A stretch of 7,436 nucleotides of DNA from an uncultured Chloroflexaceae bacterium (lineage in GTDB: Bacteria > Chloroflexota > Chloroflexia > Chloroflexales > Chloroflexaceae), in assembly GCA_937141995.1 (NCBI GenBank), contig CAKZQX010000724.1, positions 1-7,436 of the forward strand. Direction: 5' to 3'. Numbering within the stretch: the first letter of the stretch is position 1; the number at the start of each line of letters is the position of its first letter. This document shows, in pieces, positions 1 through 6,181 of the stretch. The notes below the pieces were generated by a model. It ran no database searches. It was given only the letters and a program-made list of their open reading frames with translations, and had not been told where the DNA came from. Made by a program: the position numbers and the translations under genes.

Positions 1-45
1 TTTTTCACACCATGTTTGCACTTAGTGCAAACATGGTGTGAAAAA
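1..45. repeat. Perfect 45-bp palindrome (21-bp arms, 3-nt loop)
   Basis: Positions 1-21 and 25-45 are exact reverse complements separated only by TTA (22-24). The core TTTGCAC-TTA-GTGCAAA is operator-like. It lies about 88 nt past the proW stop codon. On either strand the outer ends are T-run first and A-run last, so neither RNA carries a U-tract after the stem. It is therefore not a standard intrinsic terminator. It could be a protein-binding operator, an RNA 3'-end stabiliser, a mobile hairpin repeat, or (because it starts at base 1) part of a longer structure or an assembly-edge effect. The structure is certain; its role is not known. Confidence 0.9.
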
Positions 46-132
46 GAAAAAACGTCCCATGCTGCCGCAGGCGAAGACGGCTGTTGTGAGCCTATGTGTC
101 TGATTTGAACGCCCACCGCGTAACTCCTGTCA

Positions 133-1077
133 CTAAACGGTTGTCGCCCGCTGTCCAATCTGGGAGATCCGGTCCAGCAAGATAGCCAGCAGCACAACGA
201 CCAGTCCCGACTGCACCGCCGTACCGATATCATTATTGTTGACCGCGCGAAAGATCGCCTGACCCAGACCACCGCCGGCAATCAGCGCCACGATCACCAC
301 CATGGACAGCGCCAGCATCAAGGTCTGGTTCAGACCGGCCATAATCGCGGGCAGGGCCAGTGGCAATTTCACATCCAAGAGCAATTGTCGGTCACTTGAT
401 CCAAAAGACTTGCCGGCCTCCACCACATCGCCGGGTACCTGCCGGATGCCCAGGTTGGTCAGGCGGACAATTGGGGGCAACGCAAAGACAATCGTTGCCA
501 GCGTACCGGGAGCCTTCCCGATACCAAAGAAGATAACCACCGGCACCAGATAGACAAACGGGTGGATCGTCTGCATCGCATCCAGCATAGGCCGGATAAC
601 ATTCTCGACATTATCGCTGCTGGCAGCCAGAATACCCATCGGAACGCCAATGACAATACAGACAAACAGCGCTGTTAAGATAATACTGATGGTCGTCATC
701 GTCAGTTCCCAGTAGCCCAGCAACCCGATCAGGACAAGCAACAGGCCGCTGCCCAGACCCAGCTTCCAGCCTGACTTGAGCACACCCAGAACGATATCGC
801 CGACCTGATTGCCGTTTTCCGCGTCGCTATCGCCGCCCAGTCGGCGCAAATGGTCACTACCGGCCTTGAGAAAGCCAATAAGAACCACGGCCAGTACTAC
901 AACCAGGGGCGGCAGGCTGAGCAGAAAGCCTTCCATAACACCGAGTACCGTGTCAATCCCATTTTGAATTCCATCAAAGACGGCACTGGCAATCGGGTTA
1001 TCGTCTAGCCAATCCACGCCGATCTCAACCCAGTCCCCCAGAGGAATTCGGTTTTGTTCAAAAAACTCTTCAAGCAT
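133..1077 (-). CDS. proW: Glycine betaine/proline betaine ABC transporter permease (ProW/OpuAB type)
   Basis: This 314-residue protein is the membrane channel of an osmoprotectant importer and works as a homodimer with the ATPase encoded just upstream. The N-terminal ~50 residues are hydrophilic/amphipathic. Membrane segments are likely near 51-70, 107-125, 128-151, 171-187, 191-206, 251-270 and 286-303. The ProW-typical stretch around 171-211 (FVYLVPVV, FGIG, FALPPIVRLTNLGIRQ) is intact. The EAA loop that docks on the ATPase runs from E220-A-G to the LP at 242-243. A hydrophilic insert at about 71-105 between the first two helices seems longer than in enterobacterial ProW. The start is fixed by an AGGAGG site (1085-1090), 7 nt from ATG, that overlaps the proV stop codon, so translation is probably coupled. 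TAG is followed at once by an in-frame TGA. No substrate-binding domain is fused to the C-terminus, so a separate ProX/OpuAC is needed, and none lies in the window. Confidence 0.94.
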   Translation of the reverse strand: MLEEFFEQNRIPLGDWVEIGVDWLDDNPIASAVFDGIQNGIDTVLGVMEGFLLSLPPLVVVLAVVLIGFLKAGSDHLRRLGGDSDAENGNQVGDIVLGVLKSGWKLGLGSGLLLVLIGLLGYWELTMTTISIILTALFVCIVIGVPMGILAASSDNVENVIRPMLDAMQTIHPFVYLVPVVIFFGIGKAPGTLATIVFALPPIVRLTNLGIRQVPGDVVEAGKSFGSSDRQLLLDVKLPLALPAIMAGLNQTLMLALSMVVIVALIAGGGLGQAIFRAVNNNDIGTAVQSGLVVVLLAILLDRISQIGQRATTV

Positions 1078-1084
1078 ACTGCTT

Positions 1085-1091
1085 CCTCCTA
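1085..1091 (-). promoter_or_regulatory. proW ribosome-binding site overlapping the proV stop codon
   Basis: On the minus strand TAGGAGG joins the proV TAG stop (1089-1091) to an AGGAGG Shine-Dalgarno (1085-1090), with 7 nt to the proW ATG. This arrangement suggests that ribosomes ending on proV re-initiate on proW, which would keep ATPase and permease in fixed proportion. Confidence 0.85.
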
Positions 1092-2420
1092 TGTTGTTTC
1101 AACGGTATCTTTCCGCTTTTGCTGCGCGCCGTTACCGTTACTGCCATTCTCTCTCACATTCCCGGTGACAATCCCGGTTGCCTGTTCTTCATCGGCCTGT
1201 CCCCCGATCTCCTCGATTGTTGCCAGGCTGGAGAGCACATCCGAGGCATGCACCGTACCCATCAACCGCCCGGAGGCATCAATGACGGCAACCGGTACGC
1301 CATGGGCTACCAGCGCATAGAGTTCGGTCAGGGAGGCACCGGGATGTGTCGAGGGATATTCTCTATCCAGGTAACGGGACAGATCTTTGTCTTTGTTATC
1401 GGCCTTGCCGTCGCGCAGGATGCGGTGGCGGCTTAGCAGACCTTCAATCTGCTTCTGCTCATTCACAACATAAAAATGGCTGGCGGCGTCTTTGGCCTTC
1501 ATCCGGTTCACCGCCGTCTGCACAGCATCCCGCCCCAGCACCAGCACATCGGCCGGTTTCATTACCACCTCGGCGGTCAGGACACGGCTCTGGTCCACAT
1601 CCTGCACAAATGCCGCGACATAATTGGTAGCAGGCTCGGTAATAATCTCGACGGGCGTACCGATCTGAACAATCTCGCCATCTTTCATAATGGCGACATG
1701 GTTGCCGACGCGCAGCGCTTCATTCAAATCATGGGTAATGAACAGCACGGTCTTTTGCAGTGTATCCTGCAATTGCAGCAGTTCATTCTGCATCTGCCGC
1801 CGGATCAGCGGGTCCAGCGCACCAAAGGCCTCGTCCATCAGCAGGATATCGGCATCCATTGCCAGCGCCCGCGCCAGACCGACGCGCTGCTTCATCCCAC
1901 CGCTGAGGTTAGCGGGATGGCGATCGGCCCAGGGCTTCAACCCGACCAAGTCAAGCGACTCCAGCGCCCGCGAACGGCGCTCCTGCTCCGAGACACCGCG
2001 AATCTTGAGCCCATAGGCTACATTTTCCCACACGGTTTTATGCGGCAGCAGGGCGAAGTGCTGGAAGACCATCGCCATCTTGGTGCGGCGGATCTGCCGC
2101 AGGCGCTGCTTATCCACCTGCAAAACATCTTCGCCATCAATATAGACATGCCCGCTGGTAGGCTCGATCAGCCGGTTGACACAGCGGATCAGCGTAGACT
2201 TTCCAGAGCCGGAGAGCCCCATCACCACAAAGATCTCGCCTTCCTGCACGGTAAACGAGGCATTAGATACACCGACGACATGCCCGGTGCGCGCCAGGAT
2301 CTCGTCTTTCGCTACACCTTCTTTCAGCATCGGCAACGCTTCGCGTCTGGGTTGCCGGCCAAAAATCATTACCAGATCCTCAACGCGTATCTTGGGGTCC
2401 TTGTGTTCTTTGGCTTCCAT
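1089..2420 (-). CDS. proV: Glycine betaine/proline betaine ABC transporter ATPase with tandem CBS domains (ProV/OpuAA type)
   Basis: This 443-residue cytoplasmic ATPase powers osmoprotectant uptake through ProW. The ABC domain spans about 11-275: Walker A GLSGSGKST at 68-76, Q-loop Q120, signature LSGGMKQRV at 172-180, Walker B ILLMDEAF at 192-199, D-loop ALDPL at 201-205 and switch H230. The N-terminal extension with IFG, LKEG and TGHVVGV before Walker A is typical of the ProV/OpuAA subfamily. Residues ~282-400 form a CBS pair, which in characterised OpuA senses ionic strength or cyclic dinucleotides. The tail from ~408 to 443 is hydrophilic, rich in E, G, N and K, and looks disordered. At 443 residues it is longer than E. 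coli ProV (about 400), mostly because of this tail. The start is supported by GGAGGAG (2429-2435) 8 nt before ATG. It is first in the operon with proW. I see no convincing promoter; an 8-bp tandem repeat lies about 90-115 nt upstream. Confidence 0.96.
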   Translation of the reverse strand: MEAKEHKDPKIRVEDLVMIFGRQPRREALPMLKEGVAKDEILARTGHVVGVSNASFTVQEGEIFVVMGLSGSGKSTLIRCVNRLIEPTSGHVYIDGEDVLQVDKQRLRQIRRTKMAMVFQHFALLPHKTVWENVAYGLKIRGVSEQERRSRALESLDLVGLKPWADRHPANLSGGMKQRVGLARALAMDADILLMDEAFGALDPLIRRQMQNELLQLQDTLQKTVLFITHDLNEALRVGNHVAIMKDGEIVQIGTPVEIITEPATNYVAAFVQDVDQSRVLTAEVVMKPADVLVLGRDAVQTAVNRMKAKDAASHFYVVNEQKQIEGLLSRHRILRDGKADNKDKDLSRYLDREYPSTHPGASLTELYALVAHGVPVAVIDASGRLMGTVHASDVLSSLATIEEIGGQADEEQATGIVTGNVRENGSNGNGAQQKRKDTVETT

Positions 2421-2511
2421 CAGGTAATCTCCTCCATAATGTGATAACGGCTAGAAAGAACAGACACGCAAAGGACACCAACGCACCGGGCGCGCTTTGT
2501 TCTGTGTTCCT

Positions 2512-2535
2512 TTGTTCTATTGTTCTATTGTTCTA
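2512..2535. repeat. Tandem repeat, three perfect copies of TTGTTCTA
   Basis: Copies lie at 2512-2519, 2520-2527 and 2528-2535. They are preceded by degenerate units (TTGTTCTG at 2497-2504, TGTTCCT) and followed by TATTCTCTGCAG. The array sits 92-115 nt upstream of the proV start. A related TTGTTCT...CTGCAG string occurs at 4101-4126, so this may be one member of an intergenic repeat family. Copy-number change here could alter proV expression, but that is only a possibility. Confidence 0.85.
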
Positions 2536-2700
2536 TATTCTCTGCAGGGAGCCGGCACTGAAGACGCTCATCAGATCAGGCATATCCAGGCACTCGCGGA
2601 TTGCATAGGCAATCCACTGCCTGGGATACGGTTCTGTTCCAGGAGCAAAGTAGCGGAACAACGCTGTTCCAGCCAGAGCGGTGAAAGTGCCCAGAACCAT
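2533..2700 (-). CDS. Doubtful small reading frame or gene remnant, 55 residues
   Basis: The minus-strand frame from ATG at 2700 to TAG at 2533 encodes 55 residues beginning MVLGTFTALAGTALFRYFAP and ending GSLQRI. Residue composition and codon choice look more protein-like than the neighbouring frames, and the frame stays open upstream for about 12 more codons to a TGA. There is no Shine-Dalgarno before ATG 2700 or before the in-frame GTG at 2706-2708. The frame also contains the nested hairpin at 2586-2624 and ends inside the tandem repeat, both of which argue against a conserved gene. I do not recognise the family. It may be the tail of a decayed gene or chance. Confidence 0.2.
   Translation of the reverse strand: MVLGTFTALAGTALFRYFAPGTEPYPRQWIAYAIRECLDMPDLMSVFSAGSLQRI
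2586..2624. repeat. Nested inverted repeat (two 7-bp stems)
   Basis: The outer arms CCAGGCA (2586-2592) and TGCCTGG (2618-2624) enclose inner arms GGATTGC (2598-2604) and GCAATCC (2609-2615) around an ATAG loop. All pairs are Watson-Crick, with an internal loop of 5 and 2 nt. There is no adjacent T-tract on either strand, so it is not a typical terminator. Function is unknown. Confidence 0.7.
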
Positions 2701-3147
2701 TCGGCGGGGCACAGACTGGATTATTACACCAGATCAGGATCACACCCGTGGACTTCCCGCATAACGCGTCATCAGTGCCTTACATTATTTTCAAACAGGC
2801 GTCTATACCCCATCTACTCAATACCGGCGTTGTTCCAGGTAAACCTGTCTATCAGTTGCGTTTCAGGAAGGTTATGATAAGTATACCATATCAAAAGGTA
2901 AATATGGGCATGCCAGGTAAAGGTTGTACACCAATCCGGCCGGTGAGCAGAAGGGGTTCAGGGCAGCAGGAAGGCATATACCAAAATCGACAATTGCATA
3001 GTTTTAAATTGAAATCCCCCTGAGTACGCGAAATGCAAAAAATATGAAGGGTTGCAGGTGGCTGATCCGCTCACGGTGCCACGGACCTTGCAGCAAAAGG
3101 TCATCGCCGTGCGCGGTCCCCTATACATCGGGAGGAAAACCGGCCCT

Positions 3148-3169
3148 GGGCAGACTTCTACGTCTGCCC
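3148..3169 (-). terminator. GGGCAGAC hairpin downstream of the methyltransferase gene
   Basis: Arms 3148-3155 (GGGCAGAC) and 3162-3169 (GTCTGCCC) pair perfectly around a 6-nt loop. Flanking CATCGG (3127-3132) and CCGATG (3173-3178) can pair outside. Read on the minus strand, it lies 39 nt after the methyltransferase stop and is followed after 8 nt by TTTT, so it may end that transcript. Hairpins of the form TAGGGGCAGAC...GTCTGCCC are familiar interspersed intergenic repeats in Chloroflexota and other phyla, so it may be a repeat copy first and a terminator second. Confidence 0.5.
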
Positions 3170-3207
3170 CTACCGATGCCATTCCAGTGCAATGCGGTAA
3201 ATACGGT

Positions 3208-3975
3208 TTACACCTGAAGGATGAAGTCGGGGGGGATGTTCGCCCGTTTGCGGCCCACCATGGCAACATAGTTGACCGGGCTGCCGTCAACAGCCAGGCG
3301 GTGGCGGTAGGAATGCGAGACCTGAAGATCAAGCAGGCCCGCCTCGATCACGCGGCTAATGAAATGCGGAAAGTCCGCCACATCACGGGTTGACTGGGAG
3401 GCCGGTTTGAAGTTGAAGGCAACCCAGCCATCGCGGGCAACCAGATTGTAGCCCTGCGTAAATACGGCGGTTGGCACATGTGACAGTCCCAGCGCCGAGA
3501 CGCACACCATGGCATTAAACCGGGTCGCGGTCAACTCCTGGTGAGCCTGTGCCGTCAGGTTACACATATCTTCGACATAGTAGCGCCAGTAGACGCCGGG
3601 ACGATCACGGTGGGCAGCCTCGCACGCCTCCGGCAAGATATCAATGCCGACGATCCGGCGAATGCCCCGCTGCTGCAACGCTGCGCCGACCAGTCCCGTG
3701 CCCGCCCCCAGATCGAGCGCAACCAGATCGGCGATGGGCACTCCGACCTTGCCGACTTCCGCGCTCAACATCCGGGTAATAACCTCGGGTGAAGTACACT
3801 GTAGCAGATCCGACAGGAGATGATCGTAGAGCCCCGGAACATTGTAGATTTCCCGGTAGTCATGCAGACGTAATCGCCGTTCATTGCGTTCCTGAACCAG
3901 GATAAAGTATTCTTCGGTCTGGGCAAGGCCACGTACATCATGCGGCAAACGGATCGTGAAATCCGGTCTTTGCAT
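3208..3975 (-). CDS. Class I SAM-dependent methyltransferase
   Basis: This 255-residue soluble protein should transfer a methyl group from S-adenosylmethionine to an unidentified small molecule or macromolecule. The Rossmann core begins near residue 86. Motif I is LDLGAGTGLVG (87-97), and the acidic residue at the end of strand 2 is in GIDIL (D112). The segment VEDM (134-137) may contact the adenine, and motif IV-like FNAMVCVSALGLSH runs over 153-166. The N-terminal ~60 residues (YDHLLSDL at 50-57) form a helical cap. The fold and the YDHLL...ALDLGAGTG layout recall METTL27/WBSCR27-like and Methyltransf_11/25 families, but the substrate cannot be told. The start is supported by GAAGGGG (3984-3990) 8 nt before ATG. 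The gene is separated from the carboxyltransferase gene by a terminator, so it is probably transcribed alone. I see no promoter I would defend in 3991-4065. Confidence 0.9.
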   Translation of the reverse strand: MQRPDFTIRLPHDVRGLAQTEEYFILVQERNERRLRLHDYREIYNVPGLYDHLLSDLLQCTSPEVITRMLSAEVGKVGVPIADLVALDLGAGTGLVGAALQQRGIRRIVGIDILPEACEAAHRDRPGVYWRYYVEDMCNLTAQAHQELTATRFNAMVCVSALGLSHVPTAVFTQGYNLVARDGWVAFNFKPASQSTRDVADFPHFISRVIEAGLLDLQVSHSYRHRLAVDGSPVNYVAMVGRKRANIPPDFILQV

Positions 3976-4007
3976 AGATAAAACCCCTTCTCATACATTA
4001 GGTTAGA

Positions 4008-4049
4008 ACTGAGAACGCAGGACTGAGAACCGAGGACTTGGAACCAGAG
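4008..4049. repeat. Degenerate 14-bp tandem repeat, three units
   Basis: The units are ACTGAGAACGCAGG (4008-4021), ACTGAGAACCGAGG (4022-4035) and ACTTGGAACCAGAG (4036-4049). The first two differ at two positions. A further GAACCGAGAACTA string lies at 4084-4096. The array is upstream of the methyltransferase start, beside a terminator hairpin. The GAAC-containing units resemble, in reverse complement, the TTGTTCTA array before proV. Confidence 0.75.
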
Positions 4050-4059
4050 ACCGCGAGAT

Positions 4060-4123
4060 AAAAACCAGGAACAAAGAATAAAGAACCGAGAACTACATAT
4101 TTGTTCTTTATTCTTTGTTCCTG
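4060..4123 (-). terminator. Intrinsic terminator of the carboxyltransferase gene
   Basis: Arms 4066-4086 and 4103-4123 are perfect 21-bp reverse complements around a 16-nt loop. On the minus strand the stem begins 11 nt after the carboxyltransferase stop codon and is followed after one G by TTTTT (4060-4064), the order expected of a rho-independent terminator. The stem is AU-rich (AAGAATAAAG-type) rather than the usual GC-rich form, so its strength comes from length. It separates this transcript from the methyltransferase gene. Confidence 0.8.
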
Positions 4124-4133
4124 CAGCTATGCC

Positions 4134-5624
4134 CTAGCTGACGCCATAGCGCCGCTTCAGGAAAGTATCTGCCGACTGCTTAAATAGGAGATGCAGCAAC
4201 AGATCTTTGTGCGTTTTGACGAAGGGCAGGTCATACGCGTCTTCCAGCACCGGATGCAGGTAGGAGGCCGGCCGGTATTTGAGCGGCTCCTCCCCCGGGC
4301 GCAGCACCTTCTGAAGGATCTCGGCATTGGTGGGCCCCGGTGTTTTACCAAACTCGCCCTTAAGAATCATCTTGAACTCATCAGAGACGACGTTGTAACG
4401 TCCACCGGAGATCACATTAAAGGCCGCCTGCGACCCGACGATCTGGCTGGTTGGCGTCACCAGCGGCACATAGCCGGCATCTTTGCGGACGGAGGGAATC
4501 TCTTCCATGATCTTGTCCATCATGTCAAGCTTGCCCATTCCCTTCAACTGATTATGCAGGTTCGAGAGCATCCCGCCGGGCACCTGCGCCTCGAAGATCT
4601 TATCATCATACTTGGGATAGCTTAACCCCATCAACAACTCGCGCATCAGCGGGATGGCCTGCTCGATTGCCGCCGGTTCGGACTTGGCAACCAGTTCAAT
4701 GATCTGGTTAACCTTCTTGCGATCAACATCGCTATACTTCACCGGCTTATAGTGCTTGATCTTGTCGGGGATACTGTCGCCCAGTTCATCAAAGACGGGG
4801 AAGAGCTTCTCCTGGACCTTCAGGATCAGATCTTTGTCAAGCCCATGGTCCAGTCCCATCTCCTCGGCGAAGACGATCATTACCTCAATCGGCGGATGCG
4901 AAGTCCCCCCGGCAAAGGGGGTAATCGCCGTGTCGATAAAGTCGATGCCCTCCTGCATGGCAATCACGGCATTGAGCGAGGCAACGCCGGTAGTCGTGTG
5001 GCTATGAATAACGATAGGGACCGAGAGCTTCTGCTTGAGCTTTTTACAAAGTATCAGCGCCTCGGTGGGATAGAGCAACCCGGCCATATCCTTGATGGCA
5101 ATCTGGTCCGCGCCCTCTTCTTCAAGTTTCACCGCAAAATCGACAAAATAGTCGGTGGTGTGAACCGGACTGGTGGTGTATGAGAGCGCCGCCTCAACCA
5201 GGCCACCATAGGCTTTGGTCGCCAGGATCGGCACCTGGAGGTTGCGCCAGTCGTTCAGCGCATCAAAAATGCGCATAATGCCCACGCCCGACTCGACCGC
5301 CTGCTTGATAAACGAGACCACCAGGTCGTCCGGGTACGGCTGGTAGCCAAACAAGTTCTGGCCCCGGAGCAATGCACGAATTTTCTTGCCGGAACCAAGA
5401 GTTTCCTGGAAGGTCTCCAGGCGCTCCCAGGGATCTTCATTTAGAAAGCGGATACAGCTATCCAGTACCGCGCCCCCCCAGAGTTCCAGCGCGGCATAGC
5501 CGATATTATCGACCATCTTCAATACCCGCATGGCCTGCTCGGTGCTCATTCGGGTGGCCGCTAGACTCTGATGCCCATCTCTGAGCGTCACATCGACAAA
5601 GTTGACTTTTCTGCTCATGATCAT
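4134..5624 (-). CDS. Carboxyltransferase subunit, pyruvate carboxylase B / oxaloacetate decarboxylase alpha / transcarboxylase 5S family, without biotin domain
   Basis: This 496-residue enzyme subunit transfers CO2 between carboxybiotin and pyruvate/oxaloacetate (or a related acid). The HMGL-like TIM barrel spans about 8-265 and the conserved carboxylase domain about 290-485. Metal and catalytic residues fit the family: D16 in LRDGHQS, carbamylated-lysine position K178 in IAIKDMAGLL, and H207 and H209 in HSHTTTG. R25-M in ATRM and DTAITPFAGGTSHPP (231-245) are also typical. The protein ends at about the length of transcarboxylase 5S (505). It lacks a C-terminal biotinyl domain (no MKM-type motif), so a separate biotin carrier and biotin carboxylase must exist elsewhere; none is in the window. 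Start: GAGG lies 6 nt before M1 (ATG 5622-5624) and 12 nt before M3 (ATG 5616-5618), so M1 is preferred but a 494-residue form from M3 is possible. Which family member it is (PycB, OadA or 5S) cannot be settled from one subunit. Confidence 0.93.
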   Translation of the reverse strand: MIMSRKVNFVDVTLRDGHQSLAATRMSTEQAMRVLKMVDNIGYAALELWGGAVLDSCIRFLNEDPWERLETFQETLGSGKKIRALLRGQNLFGYQPYPDDLVVSFIKQAVESGVGIMRIFDALNDWRNLQVPILATKAYGGLVEAALSYTTSPVHTTDYFVDFAVKLEEEGADQIAIKDMAGLLYPTEALILCKKLKQKLSVPIVIHSHTTTGVASLNAVIAMQEGIDFIDTAITPFAGGTSHPPIEVMIVFAEEMGLDHGLDKDLILKVQEKLFPVFDELGDSIPDKIKHYKPVKYSDVDRKKVNQIIELVAKSEPAAIEQAIPLMRELLMGLSYPKYDDKIFEAQVPGGMLSNLHNQLKGMGKLDMMDKIMEEIPSVRKDAGYVPLVTPTSQIVGSQAAFNVISGGRYNVVSDEFKMILKGEFGKTPGPTNAEILQKVLRPGEEPLKYRPASYLHPVLEDAYDLPFVKTHKDLLLHLLFKQSADTFLKRRYGVS

Positions 5625-5865
5625 GTACCCCCTCTATCACGACTACGTGCCCCGAATGGGGAGTGCTGCCTGCCGACACACTTCAGCGTGTATGCTCAAC
5701 ACCAAAAATAGCCGTCCGTTTGTATCCGGCACACCATCAGGACGACCATATGCTTCTCTCCGCCTGTATGCATAGTCTACCATAAGTTGCCGCTGTTGAT
5801 GTTAAAGACGGCTAAACATTGCGGATGGTGGACACGCCAATTCTTTCTTTTCCTGAAAATTGTCA
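5625..5865. other. Divergent intergenic region upstream of the carboxyltransferase gene
   Basis: It should hold the minus-strand promoter of the carboxyltransferase gene. A weak -10-like TAGACT (minus strand, 5774-5779) has no acceptable -35 partner. A short CCCC-GAAT-GGGG hairpin occurs at about 5651-5662 in the likely 5' leader. There is no riboswitch-like structure or coding frame I can support. Confidence 0.4.
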
Positions 5866-5894
5866 TCTACAGCGCGACGGCAGCGTGCTATAAT
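5866..5894 (+). promoter_or_regulatory. Sigma70-type promoter reading right
   Basis: A perfect -10 TATAAT (5889-5894) follows a -35-like TCTACA (5866-5871, four of six consensus bases) with the ideal 17-bp spacer. Transcription would begin near 5901. It may drive the short reading frame at 5928-6152 and possibly the GlsB-type gene at 6362. A second -35-like TTGTCA (5860-5865) is too far from the -10 (23 bp). Confidence 0.55.
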
Positions 5895-5927
5895 AAACTC
5901 CCCACACAGATACACACTGTAATCCGG

Positions 5928-6152
5928 GTGCTGTTCGCGCAATCGCCAACCGGTATTTCTGCGCGTCAATGGTTGCAATTTACCCCGAACGCGGCGCTGA
6001 CCAATACCCGTCAGGCAACACCGCCAGGCGATTTCCGCTATGGCGACGAGAGCCGGGTTGAGGTCGCGGTGCTGCTGGATGGCATAATGACGGGCGGTTT
6101 CTCGCTCAACCTGGAGACCAGTCGGGTTTTGCTACCGATTATCGTGAAGTAG
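5928..6152 (+). pseudogene. Short reading frame, possibly the 3' remnant of a larger gene
   Basis: The frame ending at TAG 6150-6152 is open back to a TTG at 5787, but codon use becomes coding-like only from about 5920 (for example GTG CTG TTC GCG, then GAG GTC GCG GTG CTG CTG). I give GTG 5928 as the earliest start downstream of the promoter's expected start point, yielding 74 residues. There is no Shine-Dalgarno before it, and no ATG until late in the frame. The C-terminal half (SRVEVAVLLDGIMTGGFS, then NLETSRVLLPIIVK) alternates hydrophobic and polar residues like beta strands. I do not recognise the family. The missing start signals and protein-like tail suggest a truncated gene whose 5' part was replaced, but a real small gene is possible. 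Confidence 0.35.
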
Positions 6153-6181
6153 GACAAGAAATAGGTGACAGGGAGAGGGGA

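Larger units (their letters stand above)
2421..3207. other. Long spacer between the methyltransferase gene and proV
   Basis: This stretch of 787 nt holds no gene I can defend. It contains the proV ribosome-binding site, an 8-bp tandem repeat (2512-2535), a nested hairpin (2586-2624), a doubtful minus-strand reading frame (2533-2700), three scattered copies of TGTTCCAG (2635-2642, 2665-2672, 2831-2838), and an interspersed-type hairpin at 3148-3169. Between about 2700 and 3050 stop codons are frequent on the minus strand and codon use is not coding-like. The segment could be a decayed insertion or gene. The proV promoter should lie in its left half, but I cannot place it. Confidence 0.6.

Noticed and set aside
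1..112. Minus-strand frame from a GTG after an AGGAG, as a possible start of proX
   Set aside because: The frame passes through both arms of the perfect palindrome and has no signal peptide or lipobox, so it does not look like a binding protein.
1476..2444. Long plus-strand open frame (322 residues) opposite proV
   Set aside because: It lies wholly antisense to a gene with all ABC motifs. The length follows from the codon bias of proV, and the product is rich in H, Q and R with no domain pattern.
2721..2780. GTTATGCGGGAAGTCC-like string resembling a group II intron segment (minus strand)
   Set aside because: The domain V pattern (GAGC...GAAA...GTTC stem) is not present and no reverse transcriptase frame is nearby.
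2497..2877. Plus-strand frame of 126 residues in the proV upstream spacer
   Set aside because: It begins inside the tandem repeat, has no ribosome-binding site, and shows poor codon use and no recognisable motif.
2958..3332. Minus-strand frame of 124 residues overlapping the methyltransferase 3' end
   Set aside because: It is out of frame with the methyltransferase, has no supporting ribosome-binding site, and runs through the interspersed hairpin.
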